Of a DNA stretch of 64,000 nucleotides, positions 12,566-24,043 are shown piece by piece. The first letter of the stretch is position 1. Each line of letters starts with the position of its first letter. Below the pieces are notes generated by a model that was given only the letters and a program-made list of their open reading frames with translations, was not told where the DNA came from and ran no database searches. The translations under genes were made by a program, and so were the position numbers. The stretch spans positions 10,200,479-10,264,478 of the forward strand of contig OZ017800.1 in the NCBI GenBank assembly GCA_963969395.1, given 5' to 3'. The DNA is from Pseudoscleropodium purum. Its lineage: Eukaryota > Streptophyta > Bryopsida > Hypnales > Brachytheciaceae.

Positions 12566-14880
12566 ACATAATCATCCAAACTAAAACTCACTAATAGATG
12601 TTGTACAATCTAGAATCAAATCGCCTTCAACGGTAATTGTAGTATATTTTTCGGAATCTAATCTTATTCAACTAAATCCGAGTTCGAATACCAGGGAATG
12701 AGCTATATAAAGCTAGCGTGATGTGTTTAAAGGGCACAATGTATAATCATGCAAAATTCAGAGACTTATTCATTCTTAATCCCACTAGAACCCAAGGTAT
12801 CACTCAAGCTGTCCATTAGTAGATGCTATTGACTGATGTATGTAGTCACAGTCTTGTCTAGTGTGCTATTGGTTCGTGACAATAATTCTGGGACAATAGT
12901 TCAATGTGAATTGACTTGTAGTGAATGAATGTGTAATGCAGGACTTATAGACTAAATAAATAATAGTATTGTTATTCTTAGTATTTAGCAAAAGAATAAG
13001 AGTTAATGTTTATGAATAACTCACAATGATCAACATACCCACACTCAAGGACAATAGGGGCAAACACATGCAAATTAGTATGCTCTACCTACAACATGCA
13101 CAAATTTCAAGCTTACAACATGTAGATATATGAAACTTCTAACACAACATTCCAACACCTATAACCATGACAACTAAAACGTTAATCCAAAACTAATAAC
13201 TACACTTGTACCTATACCCAAACTAGTGGCATGGCCCTTGGGCCATTTGAAAATTTTTTACCTTTATTTTAATTTGTTTTATCCGTCACTATCCTATAGC
13301 CGTGCGATACCCAATTGATACCCTAGACTATTTCAATACCCGTACCCCAGTTGATACTCTGCCCGATATTATAGCCGCGATAACCGCGCCCAAACGGATC
13401 TCAATCCCCCCCCGGTCAAACCAGGTCCAATTCCTGACCACGATCCCAACCTACCTGCGCCCAACTTCGTCTGCTCGTCACTCCGACTGTTTGCGCCGCG
13501 GCTACATTCGTCGGCCTTCAATGACGAATTTTTGTTTAATTTTTTCAAGTCCTTACACAATTTCATCCAATTTCTTATACGTTTGTAATCGCACCAGGTT
13601 TTGGATTACAAACTGTAGATTGACACTTCCAATTCCAATTTAATTACAAATTTTGGACAACCTTGCCAATCCGAATCCCTAATTCAATTTACAGCTCGCA
13701 AGTTGCCAAATTGACAATTTTCACACCGAATTGAACCCAATTTCACAAACAATTTCATACTTTTAGTGCTTTGGATCAATCACGCACAAGAATTCCCACT
13801 AAGGTACACAAAAATTGAATTCAAATTTTGATTTGGGCCCAATTTGGCACCACAGGTTTAACTTCCTTCTGACGCCTTTCTTCACCAACTGCCCTCATTG
13901 ATTGGCACTATGGCCGCCAAACTGATTGCTGCGCCTCTATATTTGCTGCCGAATCTAATCTCTCGTTTGCTCATCGTCGCTTCACCTATTGGTCCAGGGA
14001 CAATTCGGCAAATCAAAATCTCACTGAATTCACCACCAGAATCTTCCCAGTATCTTCCCAGTATTATGAGTGCTTTCGCAAATTCCAGCATCGAGTGCAA
14101 ATCGTGAAAATTCAGCCCCTCCGTTATCGTTCCTTGAGGCTGCCCAGGTGCACACAACGCTCCACACCTCACTCAGCTTTTGATTCCCTTCGATTCACCA
14201 ATTAGCTTCATCGCACTGCACTGATTCTCTTCCAATCCACTGACCAACTTGCACCTTTCTACCCACAGCCTTCACTGATCCGCACCAGAAGTTCACCCAA
14301 CTTCTCCAAGACCTCCGAATCCACAATCGGTACTTCTAGAATTCAAACAATTTTGCCACAATTTACAGAAACTCAATTTTGACACAACACAATTACATAA
14401 TTTTCAATTTTATTGCAATTACACAAATGATACGAGCAAAGATTACAGCACTAGGAGAGAGTCAATTTTTAATCTGCACGGGAAGAGAGAAAATGAAAGG
14501 AGAGAGAGATTTAAGTCAAGGGAAGGGGGGATCGAAAGTGGGAAGATTACGTAGGCACCGCTCCCAATCACACCTGCAACCCTATCTTTCTCCTTGTTCT
14601 CTTTTCTTTATCTCTTTCTTTTTCTTTATCTTTATTGCTTTTTTCTTTATCCTTTCTAATTACTAACTTTTTCCCCTAATTACTACTTACTTAACCCATT
14701 TCAAACTTATATGGTAAAATATAATTCTATTTCCACTATATACTAGAAATAGAATGAGTTATATATATAAAGTTCACAAAAAAAATGAAAAAGTAGCTCT
14801 AAAGATCAAAAAGTTAGACTACAGGGCTCTCACAGGCGTATATGGAATGAAGACAAAGAATACGGAGATGCTGAAGAAGT
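12566..14880. other. Spacer with a GC-richer block, no identified gene
   Basis: 12566-13220 is plain AT-rich DNA. From about 13225 to 14700 the sequence is richer in CpG and resembles promoter or leader DNA, with ATACCC-rich text near 13300, short open frames on both strands (for example 13882-14172 minus) and pyrimidine-rich stretches near 14590-14660. None of the frames has a domain I recognise. It may be a terminal region of a transposon or a gene relic. Confidence 0.3.
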
Positions 14881-15134
14881 TTTGCAAGGGGCGGGAAGGC
14901 CGTACGTGATGAGTTCTAAGTTGAGAGATGTGGCCCACCACTATGTGCTCTCAAATGTTTAGGCCATGCAGGATTCATTCATGTAAGTTAAGGAGTTCAC
15001 TCTTCCATATGATACTGTGATCCCTAGTATAGCTAAACCGTGAAGTCCTTTGTATAAGCTAGGGACATTTTGAATCTTGTGTAGTTCTGCATTAGTTGTA
15101 GTAGAGTCATTTTCAAGTCTTGTGGACGTTGAAT

Positions 15135-15401
15135 CATGGTTGTCATAACGGGCGAGTTAGGGTCATCGGACGGGACGGACGGATGGTCCGAACAGCTTTA
15201 ATTTTGTAACTTTCATTCCAAAAAAGAATCTCATCCGCACCCTAACAATCTCGTCCACGCCCAGCATGTTCCTTAATCCACATGGCATCTACGTGGCCTA
15301 TTTTTCCGTTATCAGAAAGTCAACTATGTGTTGACTATATCGGACGGGCGGGACCTCTAACGGACGGGCGAACCGGACGTCTGTCCACTATGACAACCAT
15401 G
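15135..15401. mobile_element. hAT-type MITE with 8-bp target duplication (first)
   Basis: The 267-base element begins CATGGTTGTCATA and ends TATGACAACCATG, a perfect 13-bp terminal inverted repeat. It is flanked by perfect 8-bp direct repeats CGTTGAAT at 15127-15134 and 15402-15409. An 8-bp duplication is the hallmark of hAT transposition. The interior is rich in cggacggg words near both ends. No coding sequence. It shares terminal CGGAC-rich text with the element at 15964-16215. Confidence 0.88.
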
Positions 15402-15541
15402 CGTTGAATGACTCGCAGTCGACATAGAAGTGACTACTTCAAGTCACAAAGAAGTCATAGAACTTCCACTACCTGATGAGAAGTCTAGACAATGCATCCT
15501 ACTGGGTCTATTTTGGAGTGTGGACCATCTACTTCCGGGTT

Positions 15542-16556
15542 TTATTGTATTTCTGTGGATTGGCTAGGATGTAGAGGACTGAATCACAAGAGAATCCGGA
15601 AATGCCATCCTTAGCTGATTGGATGCAATGCAAAGTAGGAGAGTCGGACTTAGATTTGTATAACCCAGAACATATGGACCGCTTTCTCTTCAGAAAGAAG
15701 CCATCCTAGAGAGCTACTAGATATGCACGAGTCAGAGCATTTGGCAATCACTTTAGAGTGGAGGATGACAGTACAAGATACTTGTTGAGTTACAACAGTG
15801 GGGTAGCATCCGTTTTCCACAGGACTGTTGGAAATATTGAGGAATCCTCTGTGAACTATGTGGGAGTACTTGAAGACGTACTTGAGTTGGATTATGGTGC
15901 ATTGAGTACGAAGATAATTCTACTGCATTGTGAGTGGGTGAAAACCATAGACAATCGAGGTAACAGGGTTGACAAATCAGTACGTCCGCCCCAAAATAGC
16001 GTCCGTAACCCGGACGTCCGTCCTCACGGACGCTAGCAAACGCAACGTCCCTCCCGTCATCGGAAGGCGGACAAGTGGGGCGGACGGACGAGGCAGACCG
16101 GGCGGATAGGACAGGGCGGGGCGGACAGGCGGACAAGCGGACAAGACCACGAATGTCAGCAGACGTTGCAGACACAACCTCCACGTCCAGATGTCCGACC
16201 GTCCTGTCAACCCTGCGAGGTAAATCTACGTATACAAAGGACAAGGCTGGATTCCTTGTAGTGAACTTTTGGCACAAATTACCTCGCTTGGCAAACCCGT
16301 TCATTTTCCAAGCCGAGCTACTCAAGTTTTCTTTTCAGACGTTACAGAAAGACTGGGTTGGAAAGTTGTACTACGAAAAGAGGCACGAGCTCGACGAGAG
16401 GTTGTTGATACATTCAATGCATTTATGAACACAACAGTGGAGAGTGACAAGCTAAGAGCTCCCCATAACTTGCCAATTCCAATCGAAAGGGTAAATTTAA
16501 TTAGGACCATAGAATTGTTTGAGGAAGACAACTTATTAGCACAGGCAGGATATTAG
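15542..16556 (+). pseudogene. CACTA transposase remnant (DUF4216-type region)
   Basis: In one frame the sequence reads through YNPEHMDRFLF, RYARVRAFGNHF, SYNSGVASVF and YVGVLEDVLELDYG to a CEWV strand. Removing the MITE at 15964-16215 plus one duplication copy restores DNRGKSTYTKDKAGFLVVNF in the same frame. This order (NSGV, then vNYyGvLedilELdYg, then the FTLVNF-type strand and QVFYV...WHVVL) is characteristic of the DUF4216 region of plant En/Spm transposases. A shift near 16285-16300 moves the frame to TQVFFSDVTERLGWKVVLRK. In-frame TAG codons occur at 15572 and 15707. The protein would act in the nucleus as part of the transposase, but this copy is dead: interrupted, frameshifted and carrying stops. 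Confidence 0.7.
15964..16215. mobile_element. hAT-type MITE with 8-bp target duplication (second)
   Basis: The 252-base element starts CAGGGTTGACA and ends TGTCAACCCTG, a perfect 11-bp inverted repeat with the CAGGG start usual for hAT. It is flanked by perfect CGAGGTAA repeats at 15956-15963 and 16216-16223. It interrupts the transposase reading frame, which is restored when the element and one repeat are removed. The interior is strikingly GC-rich for this window, built of cggac/gtccg words (aggcggacaagcggacaag near 16130). Open frames across it on both strands are by-products of that composition. Confidence 0.93.
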
Positions 16557-16639
16557 TGTCATTCCGATACATGAAGCGCTCATACATGCTGCCAGCCTTG
16601 CAGAGCATGTACAGGTGATTAGAGCATTAGCTGTCCTTT

Positions 16640-17286
16640 TTAGCACACAGAATTTCAATGAAGCCTTGAACATTTATAGAGAGAATTTAGAAGAAGATCC
16701 AATTCTGTGGACACTGGTACTTAGGCAACGTATGAGTACCCTGAGCACTGATTGTACTACCTAAAAATCAATGTCCACAATAACTATAAGATGACTGAAA
16801 AATGATTGTAGTAGTCATTTGGCAGATAAGTGGAAGTCATCATGGACAGTCGTTTGTGGTAGTGAATTTGGGACGCCTTTTAGAAAAAGCATACCCTATT
16901 TTGAGTCCTTGAAGAATTTAGAAGAAGCCTTGAACATTTACAGAGAGAAATTAGAAGAAGATTCAGTTCTGCATTGCCATCAATCATCGTTATACGACAC
17001 CTTACTCAAGCAGACTCTCTACTGTTTGATTCGTTGCTTTTTCTGAGTGGAGATTTCTCACATCTCTGACTTTATTGGCCTCCAAAGTGAAAACGTTGAG
17101 AAGAAGTTCTCGCAAATGATCCTTGACAAGATATTGGTGGGTCCTTTGGACCAAGGAGCTCGTTATTTGATCAGTTTTGATGATGTGAAACGTGATGGAA
17201 TATATCCTTCCACTCTTGAAACTATATCAAACATTAGGAAGGTGGTAGAAAGCCTATACTTGAAGTCCACCAAAATAATGGTGTAA
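16640..17286 (+). pseudogene. RPN6: RPN6 (26S proteasome lid) 3' fragment captured by CACTA
   Basis: The stretch from about 16909 encodes SSLYDTLLKQTLYCLI, VEKKFSQMILDKILVGPLDQ and YPSTLETISNIRKVVESLY, ending KSTKIMV plus TAA at 17286. This matches the C-terminal PCI (winged-helix) part of the proteasome lid subunit RPN6/PSMD11, whose family ends ...LETISNMGKVVDSLYVRSAKIM. Only the last ~125 residues of a protein of over 400 are present. Codon 17044-17046 is TGA where the family has Arg in FSRVEI, consistent with CGA to TGA. A partial tandem duplicate of the preceding helix (EALNIYRENLEEDPIL) sits at 16661-16711. It has no introns here and lies between transposase remnant and the right CACTA end, so it is a captured, non-functional gene piece. 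Confidence 0.82.
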
Positions 17287-17974
17287 TTTCAGTGGTGGTC
17301 TCTATGAGGGACCTTCGTTCATTTTAAATGTTTATTATGTATTGGAGGTGCACCTTGTAAACTACACTTATATGTCAGTCATTTTGAAGTCGCCATGTAA
17401 AAACATCAAAGTCACATACTAGTAGCCCTGAAATGACTAGTGTCCACATCAACCCCTTCATAGGCCCAGTGGTGGCAATGAAAATTGAATCATTCAGCAC
17501 TTTGTTTCAGGGTAGTCATTTTCAAGTCTCATTGAAGTTACCACAAACCACATCTTTGAAGTCCTAGACTAAGTACACACTCCAAATTTTTGACTTCCTA
17601 CCCAAAGTCCGCCACAGCAGGCAGCATTAACCACCCAAAATCATTAAGTCATTTCTTACTCACTAAAAAGACATGCAAAGTATTATTTGGTGACTTGAAG
17701 TGACTTTTTAATGACTAAGGCGTCCACCACTGACTTACCTTAGTTCCAATGTTATTTCATTTCCAGGGAGAACTAAAAATCGTAGATGAAAGTCTACCTT
17801 CATTGCACCCTCATCCGCGGTTTAGAAAAATGACTACCAAATGACTCTTCCAATGCTGCTGCCCCAGTGCTGGTGCAATTATAGAATTTGCAGACATTTT
17901 TTAGTTGTTCCAGACATATAGTCACTTTACAGTCATTTCCTCCAGTCATTTATTCACTGTTTTTTTTTGTAGTG
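17287..17974 (+). repeat. CACTA right subterminal repeats and terminus
   Basis: At least ten copies of agtcattt/aaatgact-like words in both orientations occur between 17385 and 17950, the kind of short subterminal array that CACTA accessory proteins bind. The stretch ends in ttttttgTAGTG (17970-17974). No gene lies here. Confidence 0.65.
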
Positions 17975-20900
17975 GTACCAAATTGGTTTTATCAGTTGTC
18001 GGTGATTCATGGCGATGGTTGCCGACCCGATTGCATAAAAGTCTAGAGTTGTAGCCCGGATGGTTTGTCCGATTATCCCTTCCAATCCGAGTCACCGAGC
18101 GCAGTTAGAGGAGGACTTCATGCGTATCGGGTGTGTCGAATTATCAAATACGCCATGGAACATGAAGAACGAGAAGATGATTCAAGATCTCATTTATGCA
18201 ATCCCAAATCAGTACGAGTTGACAGTGAGAAGTCGACCCGTAGCTTGGATGGAAGACATCTAGCCTGATGTCTATTTGTTTATAAATAATGGGCTCGAAC
18301 TAGCCAGAAGAGTAGACAAGTACGTAGCCGGAAAGTTCCAAAGTCAAGTCCACTCAAAGGAGGGTTTTTCCATTAGTGACTATAAGAACAAGAGGCATAG
18401 ACGGGTACTGAACTTCCCAATTCCAATCTTGTATCTAGAAAAGCCTACCCGAGTTATAGTCACGGTGGCCAACACCATTTTTCGGTGCTTTCGAGGAACG
18501 GATCGTCTATTGGGGGAGAGTGATTCAAAGAGTCGTGGGCAAGCTAGTAGAACACGTGGGCTGAACAAAGCACAACCCTATCACGCCATATCTATTCCAC
18601 CTCTATTACCACAAAGAGGTCTTGAGTGCTGAGGAGACGATTGAATACAACACCGGAGTTGAGATCCTAAAGTATTGCCTCACGGAAGAATTGAAGAAGA
18701 AGGAGAAGGAATCCAAAGAAGAAGAGCAACCGAAAGAGGAAGAAGAAATAGTGGACTGGAAATGAAAGAAGTCCACAGATCCGGCCACACATGAAAAGGT
18801 GCCAACACTGGAACGAGAGCAACCAATTCCAGATCTGGAACATTCCCAAGAGTTGGAGTTCTTCAAAGCCGGAATAAAATAGATGTAGCAAGCCAAACAA
18901 ATGTATGGCAACCTCAAAGATCACATGTTCCTTATCGCAAACAAATTCAAGGTAGAATTGGACCAAATTTTAGAGGAGATCCAGAAACATCCGAATCTTG
19001 AAGAGTTCCGACAGAAGGAGGAACACATTCGGAAGTTGGAGGAGGAAAATGATAGCTTCAAGTCCCAACTTGAGTGGATGGAGAGGGAGTTGAACGCAAT
19101 AAAATGGAAGGAGATAGAAGCTCTCCGACTCATCCACGACCTCAAGGAATTTGTCATGGTTCCGGAGCATACGGTGATCCAAGCTGACCTTTACACCGCT
19201 TAGTTGGAGAAAGAAGGGCACATGACTGAATCTAGGATGGTAAAGATCTTAGTCGACTTCGAAGCTCGGAGGGAGATTATTTTGAAGGACATGTAGAAGT
19301 TATTAGGGTACTTGGATCCAGAATAGGCCATCGACTTAGAAGGGTTTCCAGAAGTCCCAAGGAGTATATTTCGAGATACTCTAATTCAACAAACTCTAAT
19401 TCAGCAAGCTTCAAGTGGCCCAATCCAGCCCCAATTGGAGGAATTGAAGTCTATCTTCACCCTAGTTGCGAGACCTTCAAGTAGCCAAGCACGGACTCCA
19501 TTAAGACTAGCAGTACCTGAGCCGGAGAAAGGGGCAAGTGAGAAGTTTGTTCCAATAGAGCAACGGATTTCTATCACAGTTTTTCCACCACCTAGGAAAA
19601 TCACGGCCAAAAAGTTTATAGTACTCGGATTGATCATTTGTAGCAACCTCGACGCATGGATTAGAGTAATGACGAATCCGGATTGATCTCATCCGCAAGA
19701 TTTCTCCCATATGCAACAGTCGATGCCAAAACGGGATCATGTTAAGATTGAATTGAGTGAGTCACCACAAGCCAAGGATCCAAAGATGCAGAAGATTAAG
19801 GAGTCAGAGGAAGAAATGTTGAAGTCTGGATCCAAAGAAGAGACAAAATCGGAAGACTTGCCTCCCAAAGTTTCACAGAAGCCTCAAACTTAGTCATTAG
19901 CAAAAAATACACCGGTGAAGACTCCGAGCAGTCAAAGCAAGAGTAGCTCCAAAAAGGCACGGCGGGGTAGATAGAGCACAAGTAGTTAGATAGGATTTTT
20001 ATTCTGGAATGGGATTTCCAAGCGTGGATCCGGATTCCGAATCATTTGAGGGGCTCTAGTTTTGTAGGAGTAGTCTAGCGGTGAACGTTCCGGATATCCC
20101 AAGTTGTTCATTGGTTGGTTGCTCTAATTTCCGGGGTGCCTTTTTGGCTTTTTAGGTGTTGACTTTGGTTTTGGTTTTGGTTTTTAAGGGCAAGCAAGTT
20201 TATTGCCCTCTCATTCCATCCTAGCAATTATTTTGTTGTATTCCATTCCCTTCTTTAATTTGAGTCACTTGGTGAACATTTTGTTTCCAATCATGTATCC
20301 GGATTGTGTTGATTTATTATTTGGAGTATTGAAATGTGAGAAGGACGGGTGAGGAGGAATCCGGATTTCAGATAACTAGATCGGACTAAGGGAGTACTAT
20401 TGTAATGATGTTAGATTCGTGATGAAGAAGCTGCGCATGGTGCCTTTGAAGTACCAAAACAATAATTCGGTTTTTAGTGAAGAGAGGTGTGAGTACAGAT
20501 CCGGAATTGAAAACAATTATGTGTAGAGATTAGCGACCATTAGAAGAAACTCCCACTCACCGGAAGGTCTACCAACCTTGTGATCCGTCTTACACCTAGA
20601 AAGATTACCCCCTCGTCAATTCCGAGTGCCTAAGATCTGTCGTTGTAATAAGGAGGAGTAAATGCAGTCTTGAATGACCTGCATTTCGAATCGGATATCC
20701 GGAATTTTGTGAGGACCCGGATTTACCTTCTATGCTACAACACCTTGAGTACTTGGGTGTTTGTTGTTTGTTTGTTTTTGTCTGTGTAGTAAATAGACTA
20801 GAGTGGTGAAGTCCCTACCCCTTGAGAGATCAATAGCAGACCCTCTGATGGTAAAACAAAGGAATTAGAAACTAATTTATTAAGGGACAAAACCGGAAAA

Positions 20901-21035
20901 CTGGGTGTTACCAAATCTGGATTGGAATCCAGATAGTAGTGATTTCGAAAAAAAGAAGTGAAAAAAAGTAATAGGAAGAGGAGAAAAAAATCATTCGGAT
21001 ACTGGAGTTTGGAAAAGCATCTATAATTCCTTGGG
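17975..21035 (+). mobile_element. Single-ORF mobile element, copy 1 (decayed)
   Basis: This stretch holds a decayed gag-like ORF (18009-19989) followed by a ~1-kb 3' region. Both parts have counterparts in the same order, inverted, at 22800-26110. In the 3' region the shared block gaccctctgatggt plus aaacaaagg lies at 20836-20863 and, reversed, at about 23212-23239. The words atccgg and ccggat are strongly over-represented in both copies. No reverse transcriptase, integrase or obvious LTR is present, so the class is unresolved; a non-autonomous retroelement is one possibility. Boundaries are approximate. Confidence 0.5.
18009..19989 (+). pseudogene. Gag-like / plant-transposon-protein ORF, decayed copy
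   Basis: The frame starts at ATG 18009 (MAMVADPIA) and can be followed, with one frameshift near 18510, to a TAG at 19987. Recognisable blocks shared with the minus-strand copy are EKPTRVIVTVANTIF, PYLFHLYYHKEVLSAEE, a Lys/Glu-rich stretch and a long coiled coil (KLEEENDSFKSQLEWMEREL). The layout resembles ORFs of the putative plant transposon protein group found in plant transposons; the function is not established. Internal stops are TAG at 18261, 18880, 18886, 19201, 19294, 19324, 19891 and 19972, TGA at 18763 and 19684, and one early TAA at 18036. TAGATAGGATTT at the end is conserved in both copies and so is probably the ancestral stop. Not functional. Confidence 0.6.
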
Positions 21036-21126
21036 ACAATAATTCGTGTCATCTTATCATGTTTTCATGTGTAAAGATACTTATGCCTAGACTACGCGTA
21101 CAACAGCTACAGAAGACATCCCCAAT

Positions 21127-22299
21127 TTGGGCAATGATACATATTGTAACTGTAATCACCACAATGATTACGTTGAAGGCAATCTGAACAATATATATGC
21201 CTTTATTAAAGATGAGGACAATGTAGAGACAGAGGAAAATCTCCCTTTGATAGCTACATATTGCAATGGAACTGCATATATGAGTAGCCAAAACGTTCTA
21301 TTGGAAAAAGAAGCCACTAATGCTAAGAAGGTGGAGCCAAATGAGAATATTGTTGGCGATGATGGAACAAATGATGCAAATCTAATTTTGAAGTCTCCAT
21401 CCATGGCACTAGAAATGGTGCAAGGAAATGTTGACAAAATTGACAAGGGAGGATGTGAGGTCATTGAGGTTGACATCCAAAAGGATGTGGGCAACAATAG
21501 TGGTGATAAGGATGAATCAAATATTGAGGTATAGAAGAATAGTGGTTCAACAGAGATGGCATCCACAAATTCAACTCTTCTAGACAATGACAAAGGAAAG
21601 AAGCCAATGAAGTCAATTCTTGAAGTACCAAGATCTAATGCTCTTCCACCAATATTGTTGAAGCTTGCTAGTACAGGATTGGATGGTTTCCAAAGCTTTG
21701 GATATGGAAAACACTTAATAAACATTTCAAAATAAAGTTCTCTAGACAGTAATCTACAGAAAGTGGTGGCATCACCTACAGGCCTAATTGATATGGATAG
21801 TGATGAGACATTGTTGACATCTATGCATGCTCAACATTTAGAAAAAGTAGTGGCACAAGAACCCATCAAATCAACAAACTACACTCCACAAATTCCAAAG
21901 AAAGTCAAAGTAGAGATAAGCATTCAAAGACAGTCCGACCCTAAACGAGAACTCGTGGTCCAAGAATCGAGTAAAGAGAAAATTAAAAGAAAAATGCAGC
22001 CTTTTGCTATCTCTCCAGTGAAGAAAAAGAACCCCCTTGATGAGGATTTCATTGCTTCCTCAAACAAAAAAAGGAAAGTCCCTATTAGAAAAGTCCCTAA
22101 TGGTTCTATTAAAGTAGAAAGGCAAAAAATAGATCCGAAAGTAGGGAGATCATCTACTTTGAAGGAAGGCTTGAAGAAGACAACGGTACTTGATTTAGAT
22201 GATACAAATGATGACTTCAACAATGAAGATTTTGAACAAAAATCTAGAGGAGAGAATAGCAAGGCTAAAGTAAAAGGAGATGTTGATTGGTGTCTATAA
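21127..22299 (+). pseudogene. Unidentified Lys-rich coding remnant
   Basis: One frame stays open from about 21127 to 22299 except for TAG at 21532 and TAA at 21733. It encodes an acidic first half (DEDNVETEENLPL, IDKGGCEVIEVDIQKD) and a Lys-rich second half with nuclear-localisation-like runs (SPVKKKNP, SNKKRKVP, IKRKMQP) and an acidic tail (LDLDDTNDDFNNEDFEQ). No ATG is compelling; the frame begins after a non-ATG codon. I do not recognise a family. The composition suggests a nuclear, largely disordered protein. Base composition differs from the two flanking mobile-element copies, so it may be a separate insertion or captured host sequence. Confidence 0.4.
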
Positions 22300-22799
22300 A
22301 AATTGAGGAGATGTAAGCTTAGGTGTTTGAGTGTTTAGTTGCTCATGATATATTAAGCACATAATGACAATGGATTGTTTAATCATTTCATTATAGAAAT
22401 AGTTTGCTTATTGATGATATACATCTCATTAATCTATTAGGATTTTAGTGTAATTTTGTTTCAAAATCGAAGTCAAATTCTAAAAAAGAATTAAAAATGC
22501 ATTATGTATTTCTTTTTTTAAATGGAGCATGATGTACTAGTACATTGCAACACCAATGGCTTTCCTATGCATGCCATTGTTTTGTTGTACAATTCCATCC
22601 CTTTCAATGACAATTGCAATATAAGAAAAATAAAAATTCAAGTTCAAATGACCACAAACAATTGGTGAAAACATTGATAATTTAATATTCAAACCCCTAA
22701 ACCAATGGCCTAAACCGCTAGAACCCCCATCTGCCCTGTCCACGTTGTCCGCCTTCCAACAACGTAAAGGATGTTGCATCCACTGGAAGCTGTGTAGAC
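22300..22799. other. Spacer between remnant and copy 2
   Basis: AT-rich up to about 22680, then mixed. No gene, hairpin or terminal repeat was recognised. Confidence 0.3.
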
Positions 22800-24043
22800 G
22801 GACATCCGGTTCAGAGACATGAATTTGGGGCGAACATTCTGATTTTTCAACCTTGCTTATTGTCGCAGCACAGGGCAGGTCAATTCCCCATTATACTCAC
22901 AAAAATCACTCTAGAGTATAACTAAGTGACTCTAAAGATCGAACCCACGAGATCCTGTGAAGTATCTAGCTCTATTAAGTAGTTAAGCTCAGTCAGTATC
23001 CCAATCTTACTTTCCGGTCCTAGATCTAGAACCAGAAATACCACCACACCGGATAACTATAGACCGGATTTCTCCTTCTTCCGGTCCTACTAACTATCCG
23101 GTCCATACAAATACCCAAATCCCAGGATCTCACAACTTCCGATCCTGGAAATCCGTCCTGACCAATCCGGTCGGGATGGTCATCCTGTATCCGTAATCCT
23201 ATCCGGTTTAGTTTTGCCTCTGTTTCACCATCAGAGGGGTCGCCGCTTAATTTTGAGAGTGGTAGGCCCACCACTCCTTCCGTGACTTATAGTGGCTGAA
23301 GACCCACTGTCCTACTTCCTAAACTCCTAAGCTAATCCGGATCCGGTTTGGTCCTTCACAACAACCCAGATAGCAATCCGGGTTGTAGGTCACACAAAGA
23401 CCCCACACTCGACCCTCTCACACTACAACGACCTTGATGCTACTTCCGATCCGTGCGAAGACAGGTGGTTACAAGTGTACCCGTCCGTTCCAACATCAAC
23501 TAAAGTTCTTCCGTTTGCCAACTAAGGCGGTAAGACCTCACAGGAGATCGGACACTCGACCGGATTTCCCACCCGAGAGTTCTAGCGCAGCTAAGGAATC
23601 CCTCCCTACCCGCCTAGCCTAACAACGGCTTTCTCACCCGGAATCTCAAACTCTAGACGTGCTGAGGAACTAATTTCACTCCCAACTCTTCGATACCTAC
23701 TCACATGCACCTAGGATCGGAAAAGAAACACCAAGGGGAGAAATCACTCGCAAACCGGCTCGTACTATCCTAACTCCACATCATACAATCATGTCGCGCT
23801 GGAGAGAAACACACAATGAGGAGAAGAGAAAGGTACAAGAAGTTTGCAAAATGAAAAACTCCCAGTTCCCCTCTCAGGAACCGATTTATATACAAAGGGT
23901 AAAAACCCTAAAAGCACAAAAAGGAGCGGAAAACCCGTGGGGGTCCGCCGCCATCCTAATCTAACTATCGGTCTAACCTAATACTGTTGAGCCGGATCCG
24001 GATCCGGATCCGCTCCTACTCCTAACTGAAATCAAAATCCTAT

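Larger units (their letters stand above)
14890..17974 (+). mobile_element. CACTA (En/Spm) transposon, right part with terminus
   Basis: The right end reads cactgtttttttttgTAGTG at 17974, whose reverse complement is the standard plant CACTACAAAAA terminus. Before it lie repeated agtcattt/aaatgact and aagtgactt words (17385-17950, also near 15107 and 16795), as expected of CACTA subterminal repeats. The body carries a transposase remnant with the DUF4216-type region (15542-16556) and a piece of host RPN6 (16640-17286). An earlier fragment, MSSKLRDVAHHYVLSNV at about 14909-14960, fits a region upstream of DUF4216 in these transposases. No left CACTA terminus was found, so the 5' limit is approximate. 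Two hAT-type MITEs have inserted into it. Confidence 0.7.

Noticed and set aside
15753..16325. A 190-codon minus-strand frame and several plus-strand frames across 15977-16428
   Set aside because: They run through the GC-rich hAT MITE and the antisense of the transposase remnant; the frames vanish when the insertion is removed.
21168..21725. A 185-codon minus-strand frame
   Set aside because: It is antisense to the Lys-rich remnant, whose plus frame has coherent composition over a longer distance.
22900..22960. A tRNA-like GGTTCGAT box on the minus strand
   Set aside because: No A box, acceptor stem or cloverleaf can be drawn around it. The GTTCGAAT word at 12691 fails for the same reason.
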